From NCBI GenBank assembly GCA_016212165.1, contig JACRGY010000040.1, positions 1-56,679 of the forward strand: a stretch of 56,679 bases of DNA, given 5' to 3'. This DNA comes from Nitrospirota bacterium. GTDB lineage: Bacteria > Nitrospirota > Thermodesulfovibrionia > Thermodesulfovibrionales > UBA1546. The notes beneath the pieces are model-generated. The model saw nothing but the letters and a program-made list of their open reading frames with translations, did no database searches and was not told where the DNA came from. Both the position numbers and the translations under genes were made by a program. Numbering within the stretch: the first letter of the stretch is position 1; every line of letters begins with the position of its first letter. Positions 26,206 through 34,349 of the stretch are shown piece by piece.

Positions 26206-27603
26206 ATGTTAGGCGAAACAATCCTTGTAATTGATACCGACTCAGAGACTACACAGCAGATTGTGTCAACCCTTGAATCTGAAGATTATCTTGTTTTCAC
26301 AGCCCAAAGCGGGGACATTGGCCTCACAATGGCAAAAAAAGTTAATCCATTATTGATATTTGTAAATCCTGCAATGACCGGCACAAGCGGCCTTGAGGTC
26401 TGCAAGACAATCCATAGTACGAAATCCCTCAAGAACATTCCCATTGTTGTGCTTTCAACCTTTGAAGGAGCTACAGACCCGCGTTATACTGCCTTATACG
26501 GCATTGTTGGTTCGCTTAAAAAACCTTTCAGCCCTGAAGAACTTGTTTCAAAGACCAGGGAGATCCTTTCCATGAAATCCTTCGATGTCCAGCCCGCAAC
26601 CGGGCTGCAGCAATCTGAAGCAGAAGAGGATTCAGGGTTCAATCCTGAAGAAGAGACACTGGTAAAAGGACAGGAGATGCCGGGGTTTCCACCCCTGATG
26701 CCTGGCCTTGGAAATGAGGTTTCTGAAGAAACGGATTTTTCAGACAAAACCGCAGTAAAGACACCAGAAGATATGGATTTTGCTGATAAGACCCTGGTAA
26801 CGATGAAGGAAGATATTCACTCTTTCGATGATAAGACTCTGACCAAACAAATAAAAAGTGGTGCAAAAGAAGAAAAAGAAGAAGAAAAAACTGATTATAT
26901 AGGTACCCCGGGTAAAAAATCTGATGAGGGAATGAGCGGAGAACGTGAAAGGGCTTATGTGCTGAAAAAAAACATAAGGAGGAGAGGGATGAGAAACAGA
27001 CTGTTAGTACCAATTATTGCCGGAGTTGTAATCATTATCATACTTGGCGTATCAGGAATTATACTTTATAAAAAAGGCATGTTGCCCGGACTAAAGCCCA
27101 AGCCGCCGGTTGCTGTTAAGCCGGCTCAGCCTGTTCAACAGGAAGCTGCTAAAGCCATTCCCTCTCAGGAACAGCAAGTCCCTCATCAGCCAGCTAAACC
27201 TGCGCCTGCACAGACACCTGCGGCCCCTGTACCTGCGCCCAAGGCTGCTCCGGCGCCTGCTGCCAAACCAGCAGACAAACCTGCACATGTACCAATACTC
27301 ACAGTTAAACCAGCAGTTAAACCAGCAACTACTGCGTCTATCCCAAAACCTGAGGCTAAGCCGTCAGCCAAAGCAGCTTTTCACATTCAGGTCGGCGCAT
27401 TTAAAAACGAGGCCAACGCAGCTGCATTGACAAACCAGTATAAAGACAAAGGCTATGATGCCTTTACAAGCAAGGCGCAAAAAGAAAAAGAGATAATTTA
27501 CAGAGTCCTAATCGGCAAGTTCGAAAACAGGAAAGAGGCTTCAAAACTGGCTGAAGACATAGGCAGAAAAGAAAAAACCAAGGCAATTGTTTTTAAGGAG
27601 TAA
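26206..27603 (+). CDS. Membrane protein with degenerate receiver and SPOR domain
   Basis: 465 residues. The N-terminal receiver-like domain (5-122) keeps Asp10, Asp12, Ser84/Thr85 and Lys106 but has Asn54 (IFVNPAMTG) in place of the phospho-acceptor Asp. A linker follows with three or four copies of a DKTxVT-like motif (for example DKTAVKT, DKTLVT, DKTLTK). One TM helix (about 265-288, VPIIAGVVIIIILGVSGII) and a Pro/Ala/Lys-rich periplasmic stalk precede a C-terminal SPOR domain (FHIQVGAFKNEANAAALTNQ) that binds denuded glycans at division sites. The topology would link a cytoplasmic filament to septal peptidoglycan. Confidence 0.85.
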   Translation: MLGETILVIDTDSETTQQIVSTLESEDYLVFTAQSGDIGLTMAKKVNPLLIFVNPAMTGTSGLEVCKTIHSTKSLKNIPIVVLSTFEGATDPRYTALYGIVGSLKKPFSPEELVSKTREILSMKSFDVQPATGLQQSEAEEDSGFNPEEETLVKGQEMPGFPPLMPGLGNEVSEETDFSDKTAVKTPEDMDFADKTLVTMKEDIHSFDDKTLTKQIKSGAKEEKEEEKTDYIGTPGKKSDEGMSGERERAYVLKKNIRRRGMRNRLLVPIIAGVVIIIILGVSGIILYKKGMLPGLKPKPPVAVKPAQPVQQEAAKAIPSQEQQVPHQPAKPAPAQTPAAPVPAPKAAPAPAAKPADKPAHVPILTVKPAVKPATTASIPKPEAKPSAKAAFHIQVGAFKNEANAAALTNQYKDKGYDAFTSKAQKEKEIIYRVLIGKFENRKEASKLAEDIGRKEKTKAIVFKE

Positions 27604-27605
27604 GA

Positions 27606-28082
27606 TTAAAGCCCGATAATCTCTGCATCCATCTTGTTCAGGTCTAAAATAGCCGCTGTTGGTTTGCCATAAAGCCACCCGCAAACTTCTCCAGGATTAA
27701 TTAACAGCGAGGCATTCCTTTTTACGAGGGGCTCGTGTGTATGGCCGTAAACAACAACGTCAAAATGCCCGCTGTCTGCAAGCGCATTAACCGTATGATG
27801 TTCATGAACGACTACTATTTTTTTATTATCAAGTGTCAGCATAAGCGGCTGGTTTTTGATACTGCCCTCTGACCTTTCCTGCAAAAGAAGCTTATCGCCG
27901 TCATTGTTGCCGAATACCCCGGCATACCTGCATTTCAGCTCGCTGAACAGCTTTAATGTAAATGGTGACGTGAAATCCCCTGCATGTATCATATAATCAA
28001 CCTTTCTGTCATTGAAAAGCTCAACCGCCTTTTTGGTCATAGGCAAATTGTCATGCGTGTCAGCCATAATTCCCAAAAGCAT
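27606..28082 (-). CDS. YfcE/MJ0936-type metallophosphoesterase
   Basis: 158 residues, single calcineurin-like domain: GIMADTHDNLPMTKKAVEL, MIHAGDFTSPFTL, VFGNNDGDK, VVVHEHH, VYGHTHEPLVKRN. Binuclear metal phosphodiesterase, substrate unknown. Convergent with the SPOR gene (2-nt gap). Confidence 0.88.
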   Translation of the reverse strand: MLLGIMADTHDNLPMTKKAVELFNDRKVDYMIHAGDFTSPFTLKLFSELKCRYAGVFGNNDGDKLLLQERSEGSIKNQPLMLTLDNKKIVVVHEHHTVNALADSGHFDVVVYGHTHEPLVKRNASLLINPGEVCGWLYGKPTAAILDLNKMDAEIIGL

Positions 28083-28137
28083 AGTAAAATTCCCCTTACA
28101 GAATGATTGAAAATGTTATGCACCGCAAACTATGTTT

Positions 28138-28728
28138 TCAGTGCTTGATAATGTTTGTAACTCCTAACCGTATCATCATTACAGCTATTGAAGCAAGGAG
28201 TATGGCCATTATCTTTGATATTGCAGCAACCCCTCCCCGGCCGAATAATTTTGTAATTGCATCAGCATTAATAAAAGAAAGATATACAATAATCAGGTTT
28301 AATATCAGTGCCATCAGCGTCGGCAAAATACCATAATGGTCAACAAGCACTAAAAGGGTAGTGAGCACTGCCGGCCCCACAATCAATGGAACCCCGATAG
28401 GAACGACACCCATCTTGCCGGTAGGCCTTCTCCTCTCTTCGCTATGTTTTACTACATCAAGGATTGCAAAAACAAGAAGGATAAGCCCGCCGGCAATCTT
28501 GAAATCATTGCTCGTAATGCCGAGTATCCTGAAAATTGCTTCACCTACTGCAACAAACGCCAGGCTGACCACTACTGCCGTAAGTATGGATTCTCTGACC
28601 ACTGTCAGCCTTTTGGCCTTTGACATATCCTCTGTTATAGAGATAAATATAGGAAGGACCACAAAGATATCTATTGCCACAAAGATAGGAATAAACGTAT
28701 TCAGCAGCACCCTCAAAAAATTCTCCAT
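28138..28728 (-). CDS. MarC family integral membrane protein
   Basis: 197 residues from ATG 28728, about six TM helices; family features FIPIFVAIDIFVVLPIFISI, GVPLIVGPAVLTTLLVL and GRGGVAAISKIMAILLASIAV. Function of MarC proteins is not established. A longer in-frame start at 28764 is rejected because it falls in the promoter; the ATG used lies 7 nt after a TATAAT box, so the gene looks leaderless. Confidence 0.85.
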   Translation of the reverse strand: MENFLRVLLNTFIPIFVAIDIFVVLPIFISITEDMSKAKRLTVVRESILTAVVVSLAFVAVGEAIFRILGITSNDFKIAGGLILLVFAILDVVKHSEERRRPTGKMGVVPIGVPLIVGPAVLTTLLVLVDHYGILPTLMALILNLIIVYLSFINADAITKLFGRGGVAAISKIMAILLASIAVMMIRLGVTNIIKH

Positions 28729-28735
28729 GGCTTTA

Positions 28736-28764
28736 ATTATAATAGTTAACGATGCCGACGTCAA
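28736..28764 (-). promoter_or_regulatory. Near-consensus sigma-70 promoter of the MarC gene
   Basis: TTGACG (28764-28759), 17-nt spacer, TATAAT (28741-28736) on the minus strand. The start codon is 7 nt downstream of the -10 box. The best promoter match in the window. Confidence 0.75.
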
Positions 28765-28864
28765 AACTTATCTGTTTTAATCATAATCAGAAGGGGCTTA
28801 CCTATTGCATTACCTTAACTAAATCTGATAATCTTCTTAATAGTTCATTCCGGAGGGGAACAAC

Positions 28865-29107
28865 ATGGACGAAAAGCTTAAAGAATTGATAGCCCTTGCC
28901 AATGCGAGGGGCAGCAAGTATATGAAAGGCGAGACAAGCGTCAGCGGCATACCTGAAAAGGTGTCGGAGCTTGGGGTTTTTCTCTTAACCAAGACAACAA
29001 GGATATCTGAACTCAATGGCGACAAATTAAGAGAAGAACTGAATGATGTCCAGCAGAAGATTGATGACCTGAGAAAGGCAATTTTCTCCAATAAATTAAA
29101 AAAATAG
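28865..29107 (+). CDS. Small soluble hypothetical protein
   Basis: 80 residues, not recognised. Starts MDEKLKELIALANARGSKYM and ends with an amphipathic, coiled-coil-like helix (LREELNDVQQKIDDLRKAIF). Strong GGAGGGG site before the ATG and a hairpin 70 nt after the stop support a real gene. Monocistronic. No signal peptide or metal motif. Confidence 0.65.
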   Translation: MDEKLKELIALANARGSKYMKGETSVSGIPEKVSELGVFLLTKTTRISELNGDKLREELNDVQQKIDDLRKAIFSNKLKK

Positions 29108-29174
29108 TAAATATTTTATAAGGAAAGCTGCTCAGTCCTGAACCTTTTGGAGGCCTTCACCTGCCCTCTTATTT

Positions 29175-29196
29175 GACGGCAATCTTAACTGCCGTC
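29175..29196 (+). terminator. Hairpin after the 80-residue hypothetical gene
   Basis: GACGGCA / TGCCGTC stem with an 8-nt loop. Weak T tract, so termination is uncertain. Part of the 182-nt gap 29108-29289. Confidence 0.45.
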
Positions 29197-29229
29197 TCTA
29201 AAGTACTTTTATCAACGCATCCTGCTAAT

Positions 29230-29264
29230 AAAAAAGGGAACAGAAAATTCTGCCCCCTTTTTTT
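29230..29264. terminator. Bidirectional intrinsic terminator
   Basis: A-tract, GGG..CAGAA / TTCTG..CCC stem, T-tract. It can terminate both the plus-strand small gene and the minus-strand ferredoxin gene. Confidence 0.8.
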
Positions 29265-29289
29265 ATTTTCAATTTTACCTGAGAAAAAC

Positions 29290-29475
29290 TTACATCTCTT
29301 TGAGAGTAACTGCTCCGCTGGAACAAACACTTACACAGGTCTCGCAACCTTCGCACAGGTCTGCCTGATACGGGTTTGCCTTGCCATTTTCCATCTTGAA
29401 AACCTGAACAGGACAGTTATTGGCGCACTCCTCGCAACCCTCACACTTTTCTGTATCCACTGTTACCAAAAACAT
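29290..29475 (-). CDS. 2[4Fe-4S] ferredoxin-like protein
   Basis: 61 residues with two cluster motifs, CEGCEECANNCPVQVF and CEGCETCVSVCSSGAV; each gives CxxCxxCxxxC followed by Pro or Ser. Cytosolic low-potential electron carrier, possibly an acceptor for the Hnd/Nuo module or a partner of sulfur metabolism (inference). AGGAGG lies about 11 nt before the ATG; the terminator at 29230 follows. Confidence 0.9.
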   Translation of the reverse strand: MFLVTVDTEKCEGCEECANNCPVQVFKMENGKANPYQADLCEGCETCVSVCSSGAVTLKEM

Positions 29476-29624
29476 TTAAACATTCACCTCCTTAGAAAAT
29501 TGTACAGCTCTTTCTGAATAATAAAATAAAACCTGCTAAAAAATCCACCAATTTTTTATTATTGTAAAATAAATTGAGTTATAATAATTTTATGCACTGC
29601 TGATTGTGCTTAAGGAGGACCACA

Positions 29625-30212
29625 ATGATAAAATTCAATGGCATAAATCATCTGGCAATGGCAACAGGGGATATGGATAAGACAACCAGATTCTGGCGGG
29701 ATCTGCTCGGAATGAGGCTGGTTGCAGGGCTTGGAAAACCCGGGTACAGGCACTATTTCTTCGAGATTTCAGAAAATGACCTTATAGCTTTTTTTGAATG
29801 GCCGGGAGTTATCCCTGTAGAAGAAAAAGAGCATGGTTATCCTGTTAAAGGTCCCTTTATCTTTGACCATATATCTTTTGGCGTAGAAACAGAAGATGGC
29901 ATATGGGAACTGAAGGATAAGCTTGAAGCAGCGGGTTTTGGAGTCTCAGAGGTCATAGACCACGGCTTCATACACTCAATCTATGCCTTTGACCCTAATG
30001 GCATCCCGATTGAGTTCAGCCACAATGTCGAGGGCAAAGACATAAGAAAAACACCCAAGATGATTGATAAGGCCCCTTCAGCAATTACTAAAGAAGGCCC
30101 GGAACCTAATCTCAATGTCTGGCCAAAGGTCAAAAAACCGACTCCGAAGAATGAGCGGAAGGTATATCCTGGCGCAGGGAGTGAGTTGTTTCATGGGATA
30201 AAAAAGGAATAA
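29625..30212 (+). CDS. VOC (glyoxalase/dioxygenase) family protein
   Basis: 195 residues from ATG 29625, which has AAGGAGG upstream; an earlier in-frame ATG at 29604 precedes the ribosome site and is rejected. VOC pattern: INHLAMATGDMDKTTRFWRD, YRHYFFEISENDLIAFFEW, FDHISFGVETEDGIWELKD and DPNGIPIEFSH (His and Glu metal ligands). Substrate unknown. A TATAAT box is at 29580. Confidence 0.85.
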   Translation: MIKFNGINHLAMATGDMDKTTRFWRDLLGMRLVAGLGKPGYRHYFFEISENDLIAFFEWPGVIPVEEKEHGYPVKGPFIFDHISFGVETEDGIWELKDKLEAAGFGVSEVIDHGFIHSIYAFDPNGIPIEFSHNVEGKDIRKTPKMIDKAPSAITKEGPEPNLNVWPKVKKPTPKNERKVYPGAGSELFHGIKKE

Positions 30213-30213
30213 A

Positions 30214-30245
30214 AAAAGCCTGCCTCTTTCGAAGCAGGCTTTTTA
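30214..30245. terminator. Bidirectional intrinsic terminator between the VOC gene and dsrP
   Basis: AAAAAGCCTGC / GCAGGCTTTTT stem with a short loop, A and T tracts on both sides. Serves the VOC gene on plus and the end of the dsr operon on minus. Confidence 0.88.
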
Positions 30246-30270
30246 AACCTGTTATTTATAAAAACATTTT

Positions 30271-31443
30271 TTAGTGTTCTATCTCAATCCCTGCTGTTTC
30301 TTCTCTTACAGTAACTGCAATCTTGTAAAGGACTGTGAGGATAAAAAAACCCGTCGCCCAGATTGCTATCGTTATAATCGTTTCAGGGATCGTCGGCCAG
30401 TATTCCGTTACCCTCTCAAACATATTCGGCACAAATCCGCCGATAACCAGGCCGAAGCCCTTGTCTATCCATAAGGAAATAAACAACGAAACACAGGCAA
30501 AGGCAAGCACACCCTCTTTTTTCCTGAATGAAGGGAATATCAGGATTAACAGAGATACTACTGCCAGTATGCTTGAGGTCCACATCAATGGAACAAGCTT
30601 GTTGTATTCGCCAATTCCAGCGTACAGATACTGGAATGAGTGCTGATGCGCCGGGATGCCGCTGTAGAAGGCTGTAAAGAATTCAAGCCCGAGGAAAAAT
30701 ACATTGGCAAACATTGCATAAGTGACAATCTTTCCAAGCGCCTGAATAGGCTCCTTACCGGGGTCGAATTTGGTCAGTTTTCTTACGAGCAGCGCCAGGA
30801 TAATGAGCAGCGCAGGGCCTCCTGCAAATGCCGATGCGAGGAACCTGGCTGCCATGATGGCGCTAAGCCAGAAGTGCCTTCCCGGAAGGCCGGCATATAT
30901 GAACGCCGTCACTGTGTGGATGCTGACTGCCCACGGCACAGAGAGATAAATGAAAGGCTTTATCCACTGCGGTGGCTTTATGCCCTTGCTGTCTGATTCA
31001 AGTGTAATCCAGCCTATGATTATATTCAAAAAGAGATACCCGTTAAGGACTACGGTGTCCCAGAACAATACTGAGTTCAGGGTCGGGTGCAGGAATATGT
31101 TCATGACCCTCATCGGCTGGCCCATGTCCGCCATTATGAACAGCATGCACATGGCGACTGCGGAGATAGCAAGAAATTCTCCGAGAATAACGATCTTCCC
31201 GAATTTCTTATAGTCATGCAGATAGTAGGGTATTACGAGCATCACTGCAGAGGCCGCAACTCCTACAAGAAATGTAAACTGTCCTATGTACAGGCCCCAC
31301 GAGATATCCCTGCTCAGGCCTGTTACTCCCAAACCGTTTTTAAACTGGTAAAGATAGGCAAGGAAACCTGCCCCCATAATGCCCGTTAAAAAGAACAGCC
31401 ATCCCCAGTATCCCCGACTTCCCTTTAATGCCTTATCAAGCAT
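30271..31443 (-). CDS. dsrP: DsrP, NrfD-like quinone-interacting membrane subunit
   Basis: Integral membrane subunit of DsrMKJOP, which links the menaquinone pool to DsrC trisulfide reduction in sulfate reducers. 390 residues with about ten TM helices; NrfD family features GWLFFLTGIMGAGFLAYLYQ, MADMGQPMRVMNIFLHP, FWDTVVLNGYLFLNII, VTAFIYAGLPGRHFW. I choose the second ATG (31443), 8 nt after AGGAGG; the first (31449) is only 2 nt from it. Last gene of the operon. Confidence 0.92.
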   Translation of the reverse strand: MLDKALKGSRGYWGWLFFLTGIMGAGFLAYLYQFKNGLGVTGLSRDISWGLYIGQFTFLVGVAASAVMLVIPYYLHDYKKFGKIVILGEFLAISAVAMCMLFIMADMGQPMRVMNIFLHPTLNSVLFWDTVVLNGYLFLNIIIGWITLESDSKGIKPPQWIKPFIYLSVPWAVSIHTVTAFIYAGLPGRHFWLSAIMAARFLASAFAGGPALLIILALLVRKLTKFDPGKEPIQALGKIVTYAMFANVFFLGLEFFTAFYSGIPAHQHSFQYLYAGIGEYNKLVPLMWTSSILAVVSLLILIFPSFRKKEGVLAFACVSLFISLWIDKGFGLVIGGFVPNMFERVTEYWPTIPETIITIAIWATGFFILTVLYKIAVTVREETAGIEIEH

Positions 31444-31457
31444 AGTCATTACCTCCT
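31439..31457. repeat. 19-bp direct repeat, copy at the dsrP start
   Basis: The plus-strand 19-mer AGCATAGTCATTACCTCCT contains the dsrP ribosome site and start codon. The same 19 bp recur exactly at 31509-31527 inside the last codons of dsrO, 70 nt away. Confidence 0.9.
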
Positions 31458-31487
31458 GTTATGTGGCAAATACCGAGCACTGTATGA

Positions 31488-32336
31488 TTATAAAAGCTCA
31501 GGGACAATAGCATAGTCATTACCTCCTATCACATAGAAAACACTTGGTTCTGTCCCAAGCTCCGGCTTGCGGCGGATGGTGTATTTTGTATTGATTATCT
31601 TCCTGACCTCTGAGTTAGGATCAGCCAGATCGCCAAAAACCAGGGCCCCTTTTGAAAACTCATCTGAAACTTCCACACATTTCGGGAGCTTGCCTACAGC
31701 AAGCCTTTCTGTGCAGAAAGTGCATTTTTCAACAACACCGATCATCCTTGTAGGATATGCTGTATTCTCTTCTTTGATAAGCGGCTGGCCATTCTCATCC
31801 TTGCCGCGCGGGCTTCTGTAATTAAAGCTCCTTGCGCCAAAAGGACAGGCAGCCATACAGAACCTGCAGCCGATACAGCGGTGCATATCCTGCATAACAA
31901 CACCGTCTTTTCTCTTGAATGTAGCCTTTGTCGGGCAGACCCTCACACAGGCAGGGTTAGCGCAATGATTACACAGAAGCAGAAAAGATTTCTCTTTTGT
32001 CTCTTCGTTCATATACTTATGTTCCTGGCCTGGGAATGCATGCTCAAATGTCTCCGGCCATATCCATTTTATCTCGTCCTTGGGATTATTGAAATTAGGG
32101 ACATTGTGAGTGCTATGACAGGCATCCATGCACTTTTTATAATCCTCAGGGGTCTTGAATTTACTCATGTCAATTACCATAGCCCACTGTTTTGCATTCA
32201 GGGCCTCGGGGCCGGCAGTAAACTCAGATGCCTCCAGTGCATTATTCTGGAGCTTATTAAATACAGACACGCCTCCAACACCAACAAGAGTGGAAATTCC
32301 TGCAAGTTTTATAAATTCTCTTCTATTCATACTCAT
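31488..32336 (-). CDS. dsrO: DsrO, periplasmic iron-sulfur subunit
   Basis: 282 residues from ATG 32336 (AAGGAGAAG upstream; the frame is open to 32405 but without such a site). Tat signal MNRREFIKLAGIS, then four cluster motif groups including CNHCANPACVRVC, CIGCRFCMAACPFGARSF and CTFCTERLAVGKLPKC. Exported folded and docked to DsrJ and DsrP. The start overlaps the dsrJ stop (ATGA). The C-terminal GGNDYAIVPEL is encoded in part by a duplicate of the dsrP ribosome site and start region, so this tail may be a recent addition. Confidence 0.92.
   Translation of the reverse strand: MSMNRREFIKLAGISTLVGVGGVSVFNKLQNNALEASEFTAGPEALNAKQWAMVIDMSKFKTPEDYKKCMDACHSTHNVPNFNNPKDEIKWIWPETFEHAFPGQEHKYMNEETKEKSFLLLCNHCANPACVRVCPTKATFKRKDGVVMQDMHRCIGCRFCMAACPFGARSFNYRSPRGKDENGQPLIKEENTAYPTRMIGVVEKCTFCTERLAVGKLPKCVEVSDEFSKGALVFGDLADPNSEVRKIINTKYTIRRKPELGTEPSVFYVIGGNDYAIVPELL
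31509..31527. repeat. 19-bp direct repeat, copy inside the 3' end of dsrO
   Basis: Exact second copy of the dsrP start-region sequence at 31439-31457. It carries a potential ribosome site and ATG codon within dsrO. Confidence 0.9.
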
Positions 32337-32737
32337 AGCTTCTTCTCCTTCGGCGCGATATGGCAATCCCAGCAGTAAGGTTTTACTGCCATATAATTGT
32401 GGCATTTATCACAAAAATCTTTTTTGTTCGAATGGCACCTCATGCATTCATTCTGCAGGCTCATATTAAACTCTTTGCTGACAGAATTTTTATAAACCCT
32501 GTTGCCATTGCGGACAACAGAATCTCTCCAGTCATTCAGGAGCTGCATATGCCCGCCCCTCATAAATTCCTTGGGCTCCACGCATTTCCTTTCCTGCTCC
32601 GGCAGTTTCTGGATTTCAGGTGTATCAATCTTCAGTTCAGGCTTGGCATTGACCTTCCCTATGTTGTTATAAAAAGGAAAAGTCACCAGGGCTATGAAGA
32701 TAATAAGTCCAACGATTATTTTTCCGCTGTCATACAT
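32333..32737 (-). CDS. dsrJ: DsrJ, triheme cytochrome c
   Basis: 134 residues. An uncleaved N-terminal anchor (GKIIVGLIIFIALVTFPFY), the conserved CVEPKEFMRGGHM segment known in DsrJ to supply an unusual Cys heme ligand, and three heme sites CMRCH, CDKCH and CWDCH. Periplasmic electron carrier of DsrMKJOP. Shares one base with dsrK's stop and overlaps dsrO by 4 nt. Confidence 0.94.
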   Translation of the reverse strand: MYDSGKIIVGLIIFIALVTFPFYNNIGKVNAKPELKIDTPEIQKLPEQERKCVEPKEFMRGGHMQLLNDWRDSVVRNGNRVYKNSVSKEFNMSLQNECMRCHSNKKDFCDKCHNYMAVKPYCWDCHIAPKEKKL

Positions 32738-34347
32738 TACTCTTTACCCTCCTTTCCTGGAAGGGGTTCTCCCCGCAAGTCAGTCTCTCTATCCTTTTCC
32801 CCCTTCATTATCAGGGCATTGGCCACAAGCTCGTGAACACCGGTAACTTTTACACCAGGGACCCAGTAATCCATAGAGGCTGAAAGCGTGGCCCTGTCAA
32901 TCGCACAGATATTAGCCAACATGTTTACGCCATGCTGGTCCCGAACATGTTTCACGGCATTTGCCCTCGGGAGGCCTCCCCTCATCCTCAAATCCATATT
33001 CTCTGATGCATTCAGGCCTGTACCGCTGCCGCAGCAGAAGGTCTGCTCCCTGATAGTGTTGTCAGGCATCTCATAGAAATGGTTGCAGACATTATTTATG
33101 ATATAACGAGGTTCCTCTAAAAGCCCCATACCTCTGGCGGTATTGCAGGAGTCATGATATGTGACCTTCAGATTGTCATTCCTGCGAGGGTCAAGTTTAA
33201 GTTTGCCGTGCTTTATTAAATCAGCTGTAAATTCAGTTACGTGAACCATCTTCATGGATTTTGCATTGTCAAAAACAGTTCCTGTTATCGGAGATTTGGG
33301 CACCTCAAGAAAATCAGCAGGCCCGTTCCATGTGTCCATATACTGGCTAAGCACCCTCCACATGTGCCCGCATTCTCCGCCAAGAATCCATTTCACTCCC
33401 AGCCTCTTGGCTTCAGCGTATATTTTTGAATTAAGCCTTTTCGCTGTCTCGTTGGAAGTGAAAAACCCGAAGTTTCCTCCCTCAGAGGCATAGGTGCTCC
33501 ATGTATAGTCAATCCCAAGCTCGTGGAAAAGCATCATGTAGCCCATGCAGGTGAAGGTGCCGGGATCAGCGAAGAGGTCGCCGGAGGGAGTGACAAACAG
33601 TATCTCTGCACCCTTCCGGTTAAAAGAAGGTTTTATCCTGATACCTGAAATGGTCTCTATGTCGTCAATCATGCCCTCGATGCTGTTCATGATGGCGTGG
33701 GGCTCGAGGCCAAGGTGGTTCCCTTTCATGTAGCAATTGGCAACAGGCCCTGAAATCCAGCCTATATTCAGGCCAAGCAGATTCATGAACTCCCTTCCCA
33801 TCATGGTAATCTCAGCAGTATCAATGCCGTAAGGGCAAAAAACTGAGCAGCGGCGGCATTCAGTGCACTGATAGAAATAATACCACCACTCCTTAAGCAC
33901 ATCCAGCGTAAGTTCTCTGGCTCCGGCTGTCTTGCCGAATATCTTGCCGCCTGTTGTGTGATACTTTCTGTATACAGACCTCATAAGCTCGGCCCTGAGA
34001 ACAGGCATATTCTTTGGATCTCCGCCTCCGATAAAGAAATGGCACTTATCAGCACAGGCGCCGCATCTCACACATATATCCATAAAAAGCCTGAAAGAAC
34101 GGTACTTGCTGAGACGGTCTGCCATTGCTTCCAATATTGTATCTTTCCAGTTTTCAGGCAGTTTCCAGTCTTCTTCCTTAGGCGACCAATCCCGTGCATT
34201 GGGAAAGTCAAGTACCTTAAGGTCTTTACCTTTTGCACCCCAGCAATACATGCCTTCCTTAAATTCAGTGGGAGTATCCATCCAGTCTTTCTTGGGCGGG
34301 GTATAATCTATCTTTATGAGTTCTTCCGGTTTCTGAAATTTTGCCAT
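32737..34347 (-). CDS. dsrK: DsrK, catalytic iron-sulfur (HdrD-like) subunit
   Basis: 536 residues. Two [4Fe-4S] sites (CVRCGACADKC; CTECRRCSVFCPYG) and a CCG-type noncubane cluster region (YHDSCNTARGMG; REQTFCCGSGTGLNASEN), as in HdrD. Proposed in the literature to reduce the DsrC trisulfide with electrons from DsrM. AAGGAG upstream of the ATG; sits between dsrM (2-nt gap) and dsrJ. Confidence 0.95.
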   Translation of the reverse strand: MAKFQKPEELIKIDYTPPKKDWMDTPTEFKEGMYCWGAKGKDLKVLDFPNARDWSPKEEDWKLPENWKDTILEAMADRLSKYRSFRLFMDICVRCGACADKCHFFIGGGDPKNMPVLRAELMRSVYRKYHTTGGKIFGKTAGARELTLDVLKEWWYYFYQCTECRRCSVFCPYGIDTAEITMMGREFMNLLGLNIGWISGPVANCYMKGNHLGLEPHAIMNSIEGMIDDIETISGIRIKPSFNRKGAEILFVTPSGDLFADPGTFTCMGYMMLFHELGIDYTWSTYASEGGNFGFFTSNETAKRLNSKIYAEAKRLGVKWILGGECGHMWRVLSQYMDTWNGPADFLEVPKSPITGTVFDNAKSMKMVHVTEFTADLIKHGKLKLDPRRNDNLKVTYHDSCNTARGMGLLEEPRYIINNVCNHFYEMPDNTIREQTFCCGSGTGLNASENMDLRMRGGLPRANAVKHVRDQHGVNMLANICAIDRATLSASMDYWVPGVKVTGVHELVANALIMKGEKDRETDLRGEPLPGKEGKE

Positions 34348-34349
34348 CG

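Noticed and set aside
27091-27430. Frames in the Pro/Ala-rich part of the SPOR gene
   Set aside because: Produced by the repetitive CCAGC/CCTGC-rich linker sequence read in other frames.
24116-27603. Magnetosome gene island
   Set aside because: Only the actin is MamK-like. No mamA, B, E, I, M, P, Q or mad genes are seen; neighbours are cell-wall and chromosome genes.
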